Below are positions 10,984 to 19,710 of a stretch of 64,000 nt of DNA, piece after piece; within the stretch, counting starts at the first letter, position 1; each line of letters begins with the position of its first letter. This DNA is from Sphingomonas lacusdianchii (GTDB taxonomy: Bacteria; Pseudomonadota; Alphaproteobacteria; Sphingomonadales; Sphingomonadaceae): the NCBI RefSeq assembly GCF_022664395.1, contig NZ_JAKRET010000014.1, positions 1 to 64,000 on the forward strand, written 5' to 3'. The translations under genes and the position numbers were made by a program. The notes beneath the pieces were generated by a model that was not told the origin of the DNA, did no database searches, and saw only the letters and a program-made list of their open reading frames with translations.

Positions 10984-11432
10984 TCAGGCCGGAGGCATCG
11001 CATCATCGGTATCAGCATTGGACCAAAGCGCCATGCCCCTTGCTTCGGGCATGACGGGTGTGAAGCCAAACGGTGCGTACAGCCGATGCGCCTCACCGTT
11101 CGCCATCAACGATACATAGGCTTCGGCAGGTGCGACCTTTCGGACGTACGCCAAGAGGCTTGTGACTATGGTTTTGCCCAGCCCTTTCCCTGATGGACTG
11201 GATCAACCGCGACGTCGACAAGGTGGAAGAACAGCGCCCCGTCGCTAATGATCCGCCCCATCGCTACTGTCTCGCCTTGATACCGAACGCATACCGCGAA
11301 AAAACTGCCCGGCAGACCAGCACGCGCAGCTTCCACGCTTCGAGGTGTAAGGCCGCTGATACTCCGCAGGCGTAGATAATCCGCCACTTCGGGGACCGCT
11401 TCGATCAGATTATAGCCAATGACAGCTTCCAT
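10984..11432 (-). pseudogene. GNAT acetyltransferase, frameshifted
   Basis: The frame starting at ATG 11432 encodes the N-terminal two thirds of a GNAT N-acetyltransferase (MEAVIGYNLIEAVPEVADYL, then DVAVDPVHQGKG, the acetyl-CoA binding signature). It then runs into a stop after WAKP. Moving one frame restores the expected LGKTIVTSLLAYVRKVAPAE and the C-terminal LYAPFGF motif, ending at TGA 10984. The total length is two more than a multiple of three, which fits loss of a single base in the GKGLGK segment near 11185. The complete protein would be about 149 residues. It is either a real pseudogene or a sequencing error. Substrate unknown. Confidence 0.8.
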
Positions 11433-11603
11433 GTTGCGAAATGTACGACGACCGGCGGGTGTTGATCTACCCGCCTGTATCTTTCCGAAAATTGGTTCCA
11501 TTGAGGACGATCCAAAGGCTTGGCGCACGACTTCGACCATCCTCACCCCGACAGCGAAAGGACGCCCGGTTCGATCAGCCCGATGCGGCACCGCCAAGCC
11601 CCA

Positions 11604-13416
11604 TCACGGCTCCCAATGCGGGCGGTAGGACGGGTCGAGCCGGCGATCGATGAAGTAGGCCGCGCTGATGAAGGCGAGATGCGTCAGCGCCTGCGGGAAG
11701 TTGCCGAGCGGCAGGCCGCGCCGGTCGACTTCCTCTGAAAACAGGCCGAGCCCGTTGCCATAGGCCATGCCCTTCGCCAGCATCTCCTGCGCCTCCTCCA
11801 TCCGTCCGGCGCGCGCGAGGCATTCGGCATACCAGAAGGTGCAGGTGGTGAACGCCCCCTCCCCGCCTTCCAGCCCGTCGGCATTGCGATAGCGATAGAC
11901 CAGCCCGTCGTCGCGCAAGGCGCTGCCGATCGCGTCGAGGGTCTTGAGCCAGACCGGATCGGTCGAGGAGACGAAACGGACCAGCGGCATCATCAGCAGC
12001 GCCGCATCGAGTTCGCGCCCGCCGCGTTCCTGTACGAAATAGCCATGATCGGGATGGCGGAAATTGGCCCAGACATCCTCGACGATCGCGTCGCGGCACG
12101 CGGCCCATTCGACCAGCGGGGCGGGCAGCGAACGTTTCTTGGCCAGACGGATCGCGCGGTCGAGCGCGACCCAGCACATCAGCCGCGAATGGAGGAAATG
12201 GCGCGGTTCGTCGCGCATCTCCCAGATCCCCGCATCGGCTTCCTGCCAATGGGCGATGACATGGTCGACGATGCCGCGCACATGCTCCCAGCCTTCATGG
12301 CTGATGGCGCGGCCATATTTGTTCGACAGGTACACGCTGTCGAGCAGTTCGCCGAAGATATCGAGCTGGCTCTGCGCATGCGCGGCGTTGCCGATGCGTA
12401 CCGGGCGGCTGCCGGCATAGCCCGCCAAATGCGGCAGTTCATGCTCGTCGGCCGCCTTCCGATCCGTCGATCGCGTACATGATGCGGATCGGGCGATCGG
12501 GACCTGCGTCCATGACGCGCGCGGCGGCCCAGCGGTTGAAATGCTCGGCCTCCGCGACGAAGCCCATCCGCAGAAACGCATAGACGGTGAACGACGCATC
12601 GCGAATCCAGGTCGCGCGATAATCCCAGTTGCGCCCCGCCCCCGTCGCCTCGGGCAGGCCGAAAGTCGCCGCCGCCGCGATCGATCCGTGCCGGGCCGAG
12701 GTCAGCAGCTTGAGCGCCAGCACCGACCGGGTCATCGCCTCGCGCCAGCGACCGCGATAGGTCGAATGCCCGGTCCAATCCCGCCATGCCGCCGTCGTGG
12801 CCGCCGCGACGCGGTCGATCGCGGCGTCGGTCGGACGTTCGAGCCGGTCCTCGCCGAGCACGAACCACGCGCTCTGCCCCGCCGACAGGCTGAAATCGGC
12901 GGTGGCGGCATCGTCGTCGACGTCGAGCGGGACCGACGCGAACAGGCGCACCGTCTGTTCGCCGCCGGTAAAGCGGATGCCCTCCCCCGTGGCGGTGACG
13001 GTTGGCGCGATCCGGGCATAGTCGAAGCGCGGCGCACAGCGCGCGGTGAAGCGCACCGTCCCGCGCGTCACGCGCAGCACCCGGATCAGGCAGCGCGCGG
13101 CGAGATCGGGCCGGCTCCGCGCCTCGGCCAGCGGCATCAGGTCGCTGACCTCGGCACTGCCATCCTCCGCCATCCAGCGGGTGAGCAGCACGTTGGTATC
13201 GGGGACATAGAGCTGCAGGCGCTGCGCATCGTCGAGCAGGGGCTGAAGCGTGAACGCCCCGCCCCGTTCGGCATCGAGCAGTTCGGCGAAGATCGTCGGG
13301 CTGTCGAGCGAGGGCCAGCACAGATAATCGATCGTCCCGTCGCGCGCGACCAGCGCCGCCGTCTCCAGATCGCCGATGATGCCATGGTCGCCGATCGCGC
13401 GGAGCGGCTCAGCCAT
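11604..13416 (-). pseudogene. Glycoside hydrolase family 15 (glucoamylase/trehalase-like), frameshifted
   Basis: Two adjacent frames together make one GH15 protein of about 604 residues. The first (13416 to 12439) carries the N-terminal beta domain (MAEPLRAIGDHGIIGDLETA) and the start of the (alpha/alpha)6 barrel with GRNWDYRATWIRDASFTVYA, which includes a catalytic-type acid region. The second (to 11604) continues with DEHELPHLAGYAGSRPVRIG and the HFLHSRLMCWVALDRA and YNECLARAG-like helices. The junction near 12455-12465 needs removal of one base, and total length fits a +1 insertion. If intact it would hydrolyse alpha-glucosides or trehalose. It overlaps the SDR stop by 8 bases, so it is translationally coupled. 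Confidence 0.85.
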
Positions 13417-14242
13417 TGTCGCGAAACTCGGGATAGAGCGTCATGCCGCCATCGACGAACAGCGTCGTGCCGGTGACATAGTCGGCCGCGTCCGATGCCA
13501 GCCACACCGCCGCGCGCGCGACATCGTCCGGCTCGCCGATCCGGCCATAGGGGATCAGCCGCAACAGCCGCTCCAGCGCCTCGTCGCTGTCCCATGCGTC
13601 GCGGTTGATCGGGGTGCGGATCGCGCCGGGGGCGATGGCGTTGACGCGGATGCGGTCGGCGGCGACTTCCTGCGCCAGCGACCGGGTGAACATGCGGCTG
13701 CCGCCCTTCGACGCGGCATAGTTGATATGTCCCGCCCATGGGATCACCTCATGTACCGAACTCATCGTCACGATCGCTCCCGCACTGCGCGCCGGGCGGC
13801 GATCGGCGCCCTGGGCGCGGAAGCGGCGCACCGCCTCGCGCGCGCACAGGAACTGGCCGGTCAGGTTGACGCCGATCACGGTGTTCCAGTCGTCGAGCGT
13901 CATGTCGGCGATCGACGCGTCCTTCTGTACCCCCGAATTGGCGACCAGCACGTCGATCCGGCCAAAGGCGTCGGCGGCGGCATCGAACAGCCGCGCGACT
14001 TCCGCCTCCTCCGACACATTGGCGCCGACCGCGATCGCCCGGCCGCCATCGCTGCGGATGCGATCGACCAGCGTATCGGCCGATGCGCCGTCCGAATGAT
14101 AGTTGACGACCACCGCCGCACCGGCACCCGCCAGCCCCTCGGCAACCGCGAGGCCGATGCCCGAACTGGCGCCGGTGACGACCGCGACATGACCGGCAAG
14201 CGGCGTGGCGGGATCAGGGCGTGACGCCACGGTATGCGTCAC
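13409..14242 (-). CDS. SDR-family oxidoreductase (glucose 1-dehydrogenase-like)
   Basis: 277-residue classical short-chain dehydrogenase. The NAD(P)-binding TGASSGIG motif lies near 24-31, NSG near 106, the catalytic Ser in MSSVHE, and YAASK gives the catalytic Tyr and Lys. The end VTGTTLFVDGGM matches the glucose 1-dehydrogenase subfamily. It lies between a Gfo/Idh/MocA gene (ATGA overlap upstream) and the GH15 gene (8-base overlap downstream), so the three genes probably form one sugar-processing operon. The actual substrate is not shown. Confidence 0.88.
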   Translation of the reverse strand: MTHTVASRPDPATPLAGHVAVVTGASSGIGLAVAEGLAGAGAAVVVNYHSDGASADTLVDRIRSDGGRAIAVGANVSEEAEVARLFDAAADAFGRIDVLVANSGVQKDASIADMTLDDWNTVIGVNLTGQFLCAREAVRRFRAQGADRRPARSAGAIVTMSSVHEVIPWAGHINYAASKGGSRMFTRSLAQEVAADRIRVNAIAPGAIRTPINRDAWDSDEALERLLRLIPYGRIGEPDDVARAAVWLASDAADYVTGTTLFVDGGMTLYPEFRDNG

Positions 14243-15372
14243 GCCCCGGTCGGCGACGCGGCGTTGACGGGGTCGGGGGCCGATACCGGTCGCAGCGTCT
14301 GTTCCTGCGCATCGGGATCGATCCGCCGGGTCCGCGCCAGCGGCTCGATCGGCACCCGCCCGCCCGATTGCAACGCGGCGACGATCGCCTCGATCACCAG
14401 CAGGTCGGCCAGCCCCTCCTCACCATCGGGTTCGGGATCGCGGTCGTGCAGGATACAGTCGGAGAAGTAGCGCAGCTCGCCGCCGAACTGGTCGGTTTCC
14501 TTATACGTCTTGTGGGTGCGATCCTCGCCGATCTGGCGGTGATGCTCCAGCCCCTGACCGAAGCCGAAGGCGGGGTTCATCTCGATCGACCCCTTGGTAC
14601 CGGCGATGATGAAGCTGTCGACATTGTTGGCATAATAGCCGACCGTGAACTGGGCGAGGCGATCGCCCGGCAGGCGCAGCGTCACCGCGATCGTATCGTC
14701 GAGATCGCCGAAGCCCGCATCGGCATGGCGCACGCCGATCGCCGACACGACCTCGACCGGCTCGGCACCGAACAGATAGCGGATGGCGTTGATCGGATAG
14801 GCACCCATGTCGAACAGCGGCCCGGCCCAGATGCCGTTGGTCGCGCGGTGATTGGCGGGGTCGACCATCTGGGTGAAGCAGGCGGTGAAGGCGATCAGGT
14901 CGCCCAACTCGCCGGCCCGGATCCGCCGGATCGCATCGAGCGTCGCCGGTTCGAAATGCAGGCGATAGGCGGTCATCAGCTTCGCCCCGCCGCGCTCCGC
15001 CGCCGCCATGATCGCGCGCGCCTGTTCGGCCGAGATGTCGAGCGGCTTTTCGCACAGGACATGGATGCCGGCCTCCAGCGCCGGGACCGCGAATTCGGCG
15101 TGGCGCCAGTTCGGGGTGGCGAGATAGATGGCGTCGATCGTGCCCGAGCGCAGCAGGTCGGGAAACTGTTCGTACCCATAGCGGTCGGCGACGCCGTACC
15201 GCTCGCCGAGCGCGCCGAGCTTTTCGGGATCGCCCGATACCAGCGCGGTGATCTCCGAATTGCCGGTATGCGCGACGCCGGGCATCAGTGCCTCCTGCGC
15301 GATGTCGCCAAGGCCGACGATCGCATAGCGCACCTTGCGTCCGCCAAAGCCCAGTGCCGATGCTATACCCAT
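14239..15372 (-). CDS. Gfo/Idh/MocA-family oxidoreductase
   Basis: 377 residues with an N-terminal Rossmann fold (VRYAIVGLGDIAQEALMPG near 14-32) and the family's CEKPLDISAEQA motif. The C-terminal domain has YYANNVDSFIIAGTKG. It resembles glucose-fructose oxidoreductase-type enzymes that use tightly bound NADP, and it may oxidise or isomerise a sugar. No Tat signal is visible, so it should be cytoplasmic. It overlaps the SDR start by four bases (ATGA). Confidence 0.85.
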   Translation of the reverse strand: MGIASALGFGGRKVRYAIVGLGDIAQEALMPGVAHTGNSEITALVSGDPEKLGALGERYGVADRYGYEQFPDLLRSGTIDAIYLATPNWRHAEFAVPALEAGIHVLCEKPLDISAEQARAIMAAAERGGAKLMTAYRLHFEPATLDAIRRIRAGELGDLIAFTACFTQMVDPANHRATNGIWAGPLFDMGAYPINAIRYLFGAEPVEVVSAIGVRHADAGFGDLDDTIAVTLRLPGDRLAQFTVGYYANNVDSFIIAGTKGSIEMNPAFGFGQGLEHHRQIGEDRTHKTYKETDQFGGELRYFSDCILHDRDPEPDGEEGLADLLVIEAIVAALQSGGRVPIEPLARTRRIDPDAQEQTLRPVSAPDPVNAASPTGA

Positions 15373-15460
15373 TTACGCTCTCACCCAAATATTGCCGAGC
15401 GGCGCAACCGCCCCACGGCCCGACTTGGTTCCATGGCGTCGGGAAAGGGTGCGGCTCGGG

Positions 15461-16036
15461 CTAGGCGAGGGTGCAGGCGAGCACGGCCCAGCGGCGGTTG
15501 CGATGGACGCAGCGGACGCGCCAGTCACGGCCGGTCGCACGCAGGAACTGTCGATGCAGCGGCGCGGCGTGCTGGGCGAAGTCGTGAAAGTCGATGCGAT
15601 GATGCGCGAGCACCAGCGTGCCGCCCGGGCGCAGCGCCGCCGCCACGTCGCGCGCGGTCCGCCGCATGGCCCCCGGGGTCAAATAATAGAGGAGTTCGGC
15701 GACGACGACGACGTCATAGGCCGTGCGCGGCAGATGCGCCGGCACCGCGAGCCGGATCGCGCGGGCACGGGGAACGCCCGCCAGCGCCCTGGCGACCAGC
15801 GCCGTTCCCGCCCCGGTCGCCTCGGTCGCATCGAGGCGGAGCGCGCGCGGCGCAATGGCGACGCTGTTCGATCCGTTGCCCGCCGCCAGTTCGAGGATGC
15901 GACCCAGCGGCCCCGCCCCGATCGCGTGCAGGATGGCGTCGCGCTTCACCGCCTCGTCGCGGTTGCGAAACGTCTGCCACGGATCGGGATCGGCGGCGAA
16001 GGTCCGCTCGAACCCGTCGAGGGTGATCGGCCTCAT
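15461..16036 (-). CDS. NodS-like class I SAM-dependent methyltransferase
   Basis: 191 residues. The N-terminus (FAADPDPWQTFRNRDEAVKR) and the segment VVVAELLYYLTPGAM are characteristic of the NodS family, whose founding member N-methylates the deacetylated end of chitooligosaccharides. The SAM-binding motif ILELAAGNGS lies at about 47-56. The start is ATG 16036, in an ATGA overlap with the PIG-L stop. It is the last gene of a four-gene overlapping cassette. The substrate here is unknown; a free amine produced by the neighbouring deacetylase is the obvious guess. Confidence 0.85.
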   Translation of the reverse strand: MRPITLDGFERTFAADPDPWQTFRNRDEAVKRDAILHAIGAGPLGRILELAAGNGSNSVAIAPRALRLDATEATGAGTALVARALAGVPRARAIRLAVPAHLPRTAYDVVVVAELLYYLTPGAMRRTARDVAAALRPGGTLVLAHHRIDFHDFAQHAAPLHRQFLRATGRDWRVRCVHRNRRWAVLACTLA

Positions 16037-16674
16037 CGCCGCATCGCCGCGAAGATCTCCGCCGGGCGGCTGAACGCGGCGATCTGTCCGGCGGTCAGTG
16101 CGAAGCCGTGCGGATCGTCGGTGATCCGCCCGGTCTGCGTCCGGTAGCGGCGGATGGCGTGGCGCTTGGCGAGGCGTTCCTGCGCGGTCAGCGGCATCGC
16201 GCGCGCGGCGGGCAGGCGCTGTCCCGCCGGCCATACCGGATAGGCGCGCCAATTGACTCCCCTGCGTGGGCGGGCGGCGGCAGCGACCGCGCGGTGATCG
16301 GGATGGTCGTCGCGCGGCGACGGAGCCAGCGCCAGCACCGGTCCCGGCAGCATCGACAGCACGTGCGACAGGGCGCGGCGGATGTCGCCGCCATGCGCGG
16401 CGACATCGCCATCGGGCAGGTCGAGAAAGTCGATAGCGCACGCGGTCACGCCGATGCGGTGCAGTTCGCGCCGCGTCTCGCGCCGCCGTTCGCGCACCAG
16501 TCGCACGCGGGGCCAGGTCGGGCTGGCACGATGCGATCCGGCGCCGTCGCTGACGATCAGCACGCGGACCGCCACCCCGCGCCGCCGGGCCCGCGCGATC
16601 AGGGCATGGGCGCCGATCGTCTCGTCATCGGGATGCGGCGCGACCATCAACACCGCTTTTGCTCCCCGGATCAC
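16033..16674 (-). CDS. PIG-L (LmbE) family deacetylase
   Basis: 213 residues. The zinc-binding motif APHPDDE is at 12-18 and the second His cluster DDHPDH is in the middle. PIG-L enzymes remove N-acetyl groups from N-acetylglucosaminyl conjugates such as GlcNAc-inositol or mycothiol precursors. I place the start at GTG 16674, which overlaps the stop of the acyl-CoA-dehydrogenase-like gene (GTGA). The open frame continues upstream only as shadow. It overlaps the methyltransferase start by four bases. Confidence 0.88.
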   Translation of the reverse strand: MIRGAKAVLMVAPHPDDETIGAHALIARARRRGVAVRVLIVSDGAGSHRASPTWPRVRLVRERRRETRRELHRIGVTACAIDFLDLPDGDVAAHGGDIRRALSHVLSMLPGPVLALAPSPRDDHPDHRAVAAAARPRRGVNWRAYPVWPAGQRLPAARAMPLTAQERLAKRHAIRRYRTQTGRITDDPHGFALTAGQIAAFSRPAEIFAAMRR

Positions 16675-17645
16675 AGCGTCACCGTCAGCGTACCCTCGGC
16701 GACCGCCGACCCGACCAGCATCCGCTGCGCATCGGGGCCGGGCTGGCGCAGATACATGGCGAGGTCGGTGATCTTCGCCGACAATGGATGGTCGTGGAAC
16801 AACGCCGCCACGCCGACCGCCTCCTGCGCGACCGCGATCGCCTCGCCCCCCGCCGCATAGACCCCCGCGCGGGCGGCGGACACCGACGGCAGGCGCGCGG
16901 CCGCGTCGGCGAACCACGTCGCCGCCGCCGTCCGCACCGCCCCCGCCGCCGCCTCGGCCAATCCGTGGAGCCGGGCGAGCCGTCCCGCCTGATGCGGATC
17001 GGCGGCGCGGCCCGTCGTCACCAGATGGTCGCGCACCCCGTCGACGATGCCGGCGATGCCGCCCGCCTGCACCGCCGCGAAGCGCAACGCGCCGCCGCTG
17101 AACCACGGTTCGCGGACATAGTCGCCGGGCGCGCCGATCCGGTCGTCGGGGGTGATCGGCGAATCGGCCCAGCGCACGATATGCGTTTCGGATCGCTGCA
17201 TGCCGACCACCCGCCAGAACGTTCGGTCGATGCTGTGCGCCACGCGCGCGAGGTCGAGCAGCAGCAATTGCCGCCCGCCGGGCGCATCGACGCTGACTAG
17301 CGCATGGCTGAGGATGCCGGCACCCGAGGCGAAGCTCTTGCCGCCGTGGAGCATGTCGCCGTCGAGCCGAAGCCCGTCGCCCGGCAGATCGGCATTCCAT
17401 ACCCCCAGCGCCCCGCCGTCGCGCAGGATCGTGGTCAGCCGGGCGCGCTGCGCGGCATCGCCATAGCGCGCCACGATCTGCGCGGCATCGACATGCCCCT
17501 CGAACAACCGCCCGAGCGGCAGGTCGTCGCGACCGACGCGGTACAGCAGCCGCAACAGCGTCAGCAGCGCGGGCGCATCGATCGGGTCGCCAGGATCGCC
17601 CAGTTCACCGGTCAGCGTGGCGATCCGCTCGCGCAACTCGCTCAT
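16671..17645 (-). CDS. Acyl-CoA dehydrogenase-like flavoprotein
   Basis: 324 residues, shorter than typical acyl-CoA dehydrogenases (about 380). The middle beta-domain (GVWNADLPGDGLRLDGDMLHGGKSF split by short loops) and the C-terminal helical bundle are recognisable, while the N-terminal helical part is short. FAD binding is inferred. The start is ATG 17645 in an ATGA overlap with the glycosyltransferase stop. In this cassette it could oxidise an acyl chain or a sugar-linked group. The usual catalytic Glu could not be identified with confidence, so activity is uncertain. Confidence 0.75.
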   Translation of the reverse strand: MSELRERIATLTGELGDPGDPIDAPALLTLLRLLYRVGRDDLPLGRLFEGHVDAAQIVARYGDAAQRARLTTILRDGGALGVWNADLPGDGLRLDGDMLHGGKSFASGAGILSHALVSVDAPGGRQLLLLDLARVAHSIDRTFWRVVGMQRSETHIVRWADSPITPDDRIGAPGDYVREPWFSGGALRFAAVQAGGIAGIVDGVRDHLVTTGRAADPHQAGRLARLHGLAEAAAGAVRTAAATWFADAAARLPSVSAARAGVYAAGGEAIAVAQEAVGVAALFHDHPLSAKITDLAMYLRQPGPDAQRMLVGSAVAEGTLTVTL

Positions 17646-18667
17646 GCTGCCGCCGCCGGACTGGCAGTGAGCAGCGCGAGCGCGGCCTCGGCGGCGACGA
17701 ACGGGATGTGGCGCATGCCGCCGGGCGGCACCGGCACCACCCGCATCGCGAACGCCTCGGCATTGGGACAGTCGCGCGCGACGCCGAGCAGGTGGTCGGC
17801 ATCCAGTCCGATCGTCCCGCTCATTCCCCGATAGTCGCCGCTGCCATAGGCCCGACGCGCGACCGCGTGCAGGCGATATTGCCATAGCTGATCGGCAGGA
17901 TGCGCGACGCTGACCGCCCCCAGCCCGTCGCGATCAAGCGCGCACAGACCGGTCGCCAGCCCGCCCTGCACCCGTCCCACCCGCCGGTCGGAGGTATGGA
18001 CGATGCTCGCCGCATCACGCCGTACCCTGAAACCCGCGCGCGCGGCATCGTCGACCAGTCGCGCATCCTCGCCGCGCGCCAGCGGCAGGAACCCGCCGAG
18101 CGCGACATAGGTGGCCGCGCGCAGCCCCATATTTGCGCCGCTGGCATGGTGGTGGACGACGGGCGCCTCCCACGCGACCGGATCGATCCGGCGGCGCAGC
18201 GCATAAAGGCTGGCATAATGATGCTCGATCCGGTCCTGATCGGGATTGCCGCCCCGGCCGCTGCGGACCACGTCGCCGACGACGAGATCGGCATGGTCGA
18301 GCGCGGCGACCATCACCGCCAGCCAGTCGGGCGCAGGCAGGCTGTCGGCATCGGTGGTCAGCAGGATCGCATCCCCCTGCCCCACGCTTGCCAGACCGAT
18401 CCGCATCGCCCGGTCGCGCGCCCGCCCGGCATTGGGCGCGATGCGATCGGCGACCTCGACGATCAGGCGGTGCCGGCCGCCCGCATGATAGGCGGCGATC
18501 GGTACCATGCTGGCATCGCTACACCCATCGAGCAGCAGGCACAGGGTCACCGCGACACCCGCCGGCACGGTCAGCCGGTCGATCGCGGCGAACAATCCGG
18601 GCAGCCGCTCCGCCTCGTCACGCGCCGGAATGCAGATCGCGACCGGCGGGGCGGTCAACGACCGCAT
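17642..18667 (-). CDS. Glycosyltransferase family 2
   Basis: About 341 residues. The GT-A fold begins VAICIPARDEAERLPGLFAA, and the DXD-type metal site lies in LLTTDADSLPAPDWL. It has HASGANMGLRAATYVALGGF and EDARLVDDA in the acceptor region. No membrane helix is evident, so it is probably cytoplasmic. The start is taken as ATG 18667 (MRSLTAPPV). An upstream ATG at 18760 is in frame, but the extra segment is basic and unlike the family. It is the first gene of the cassette with the flavoprotein, deacetylase and methyltransferase. Confidence 0.85.
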   Translation of the reverse strand: MRSLTAPPVAICIPARDEAERLPGLFAAIDRLTVPAGVAVTLCLLLDGCSDASMVPIAAYHAGGRHRLIVEVADRIAPNAGRARDRAMRIGLASVGQGDAILLTTDADSLPAPDWLAVMVAALDHADLVVGDVVRSGRGGNPDQDRIEHHYASLYALRRRIDPVAWEAPVVHHHASGANMGLRAATYVALGGFLPLARGEDARLVDDAARAGFRVRRDAASIVHTSDRRVGRVQGGLATGLCALDRDGLGAVSVAHPADQLWQYRLHAVARRAYGSGDYRGMSGTIGLDADHLLGVARDCPNAEAFAMRVVPVPPGGMRHIPFVAAEAALALLTASPAAAA

Positions 18668-18816
18668 CCGCCGCGCGCAGCCACCGGTCCTGTCATTTGA
18701 AGTCGTGCCATGTCGCTGTCCCCGCCGGTGATCCGATGCGATGGAGAGCATGCCCTCCAAGTGATTGATATCGCTTCGGTAACGAACGGGGCGCGTTCGG
18801 GTTCAACGTAAACCGA

Positions 18817-19473
18817 TCAGCCAAACAGGGCGATCAGCCCGCGCGACGGGTCGGTCAGCCCTTCGTAGATCATCTTGCACGCAACATAGACGATGACAGC
18901 AAGGCCGATATAGGCGACCCAGCGATAGCGCTCGATCACGCGCGCCAGCACATTGGCGGCAACACCCATCAGCGCGACCGACAGGATCAGCCCGATGGCG
19001 AGGATGCCGGGATGATCGCGCGCGGCACCGGCGACGGCCAGAACATTATCGAGGCTCATCGACACGTCGGCGACGGCCACCGCCCAGGCGGCACTGGCGA
19101 AGCTGCGCGGCGCAACCGCCTTCAGCGTCCCGTCCTCGCCGGGCGTGTCGTCATGGTCGCGCAACTCGCGCCACATCTTCCACGCCACCCATACCAGCAG
19201 CAAGCCGCCGGCGAAGACGAGGCCGGTGACCTGCAGCAACTGGGTAACGACCAGCGCGAAGGCGACGCGCAGCAGCAGCGCCGCACCCACGCCGATCAGG
19301 ATCACCTTGCGCCGCATATCGGCGGGCAGGCCGGCGGCGAGTGCGCCGACGACGATCGCATTGTCGGCGGCGAGCATCACGTCGATCAGCACGACCTGCG
19401 TAAAGGCGGCGAGCGCGGACGGACTGCCGATATTGGCGAAGTCCGCGACGATATGGTTCCAAAGGTCGGTCAT
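18817..19473 (-). CDS. TerC-family integral membrane protein (YjbE-like)
   Basis: 218 residues with about seven hydrophobic helices. The TerC motifs are clear: VVLIDVMLAADNAIVVGALAAG near the N-terminus and ADVSMSLDNVLAVAGAA in the middle, each with conserved membrane aspartates. Members are implicated in manganese or other metal export and in tellurite resistance. No yybP-ykoY riboswitch-like structure was recognised upstream. It is monocistronic and divergent from the DUF3616 gene. Confidence 0.9.
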   Translation of the reverse strand: MTDLWNHIVADFANIGSPSALAAFTQVVLIDVMLAADNAIVVGALAAGLPADMRRKVILIGVGAALLLRVAFALVVTQLLQVTGLVFAGGLLLVWVAWKMWRELRDHDDTPGEDGTLKAVAPRSFASAAWAVAVADVSMSLDNVLAVAGAARDHPGILAIGLILSVALMGVAANVLARVIERYRWVAYIGLAVIVYVACKMIYEGLTDPSRGLIALFG

Positions 19474-19710
19474 CGGTTCAACTCATGCAGGAAAGGCGGA
19501 CGGGATCATACCGGCAAAACGTCATGACCGCCGACAGGCTTCGCCGGATCGGCCCGACCCGCTGATGCGCGGCCAGGCCGGTCACCGCAAGAGCCGATCT
19601 TGTCACGCAAGACGATCGGGACCGGTCGAACGCGGGACTTCCGCAAATGGACGATCCCCTTTAGCCTGCCGGACCTGCACAATGCCGTTCGCCGGCGAAA
19701 GGTTTCAGCG

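Noticed and set aside
19474..19620. A manganese (yybP-ykoY) riboswitch before the TerC gene
   Set aside because: TerC genes often carry one, but the upstream sequence shows none of the conserved core motifs.
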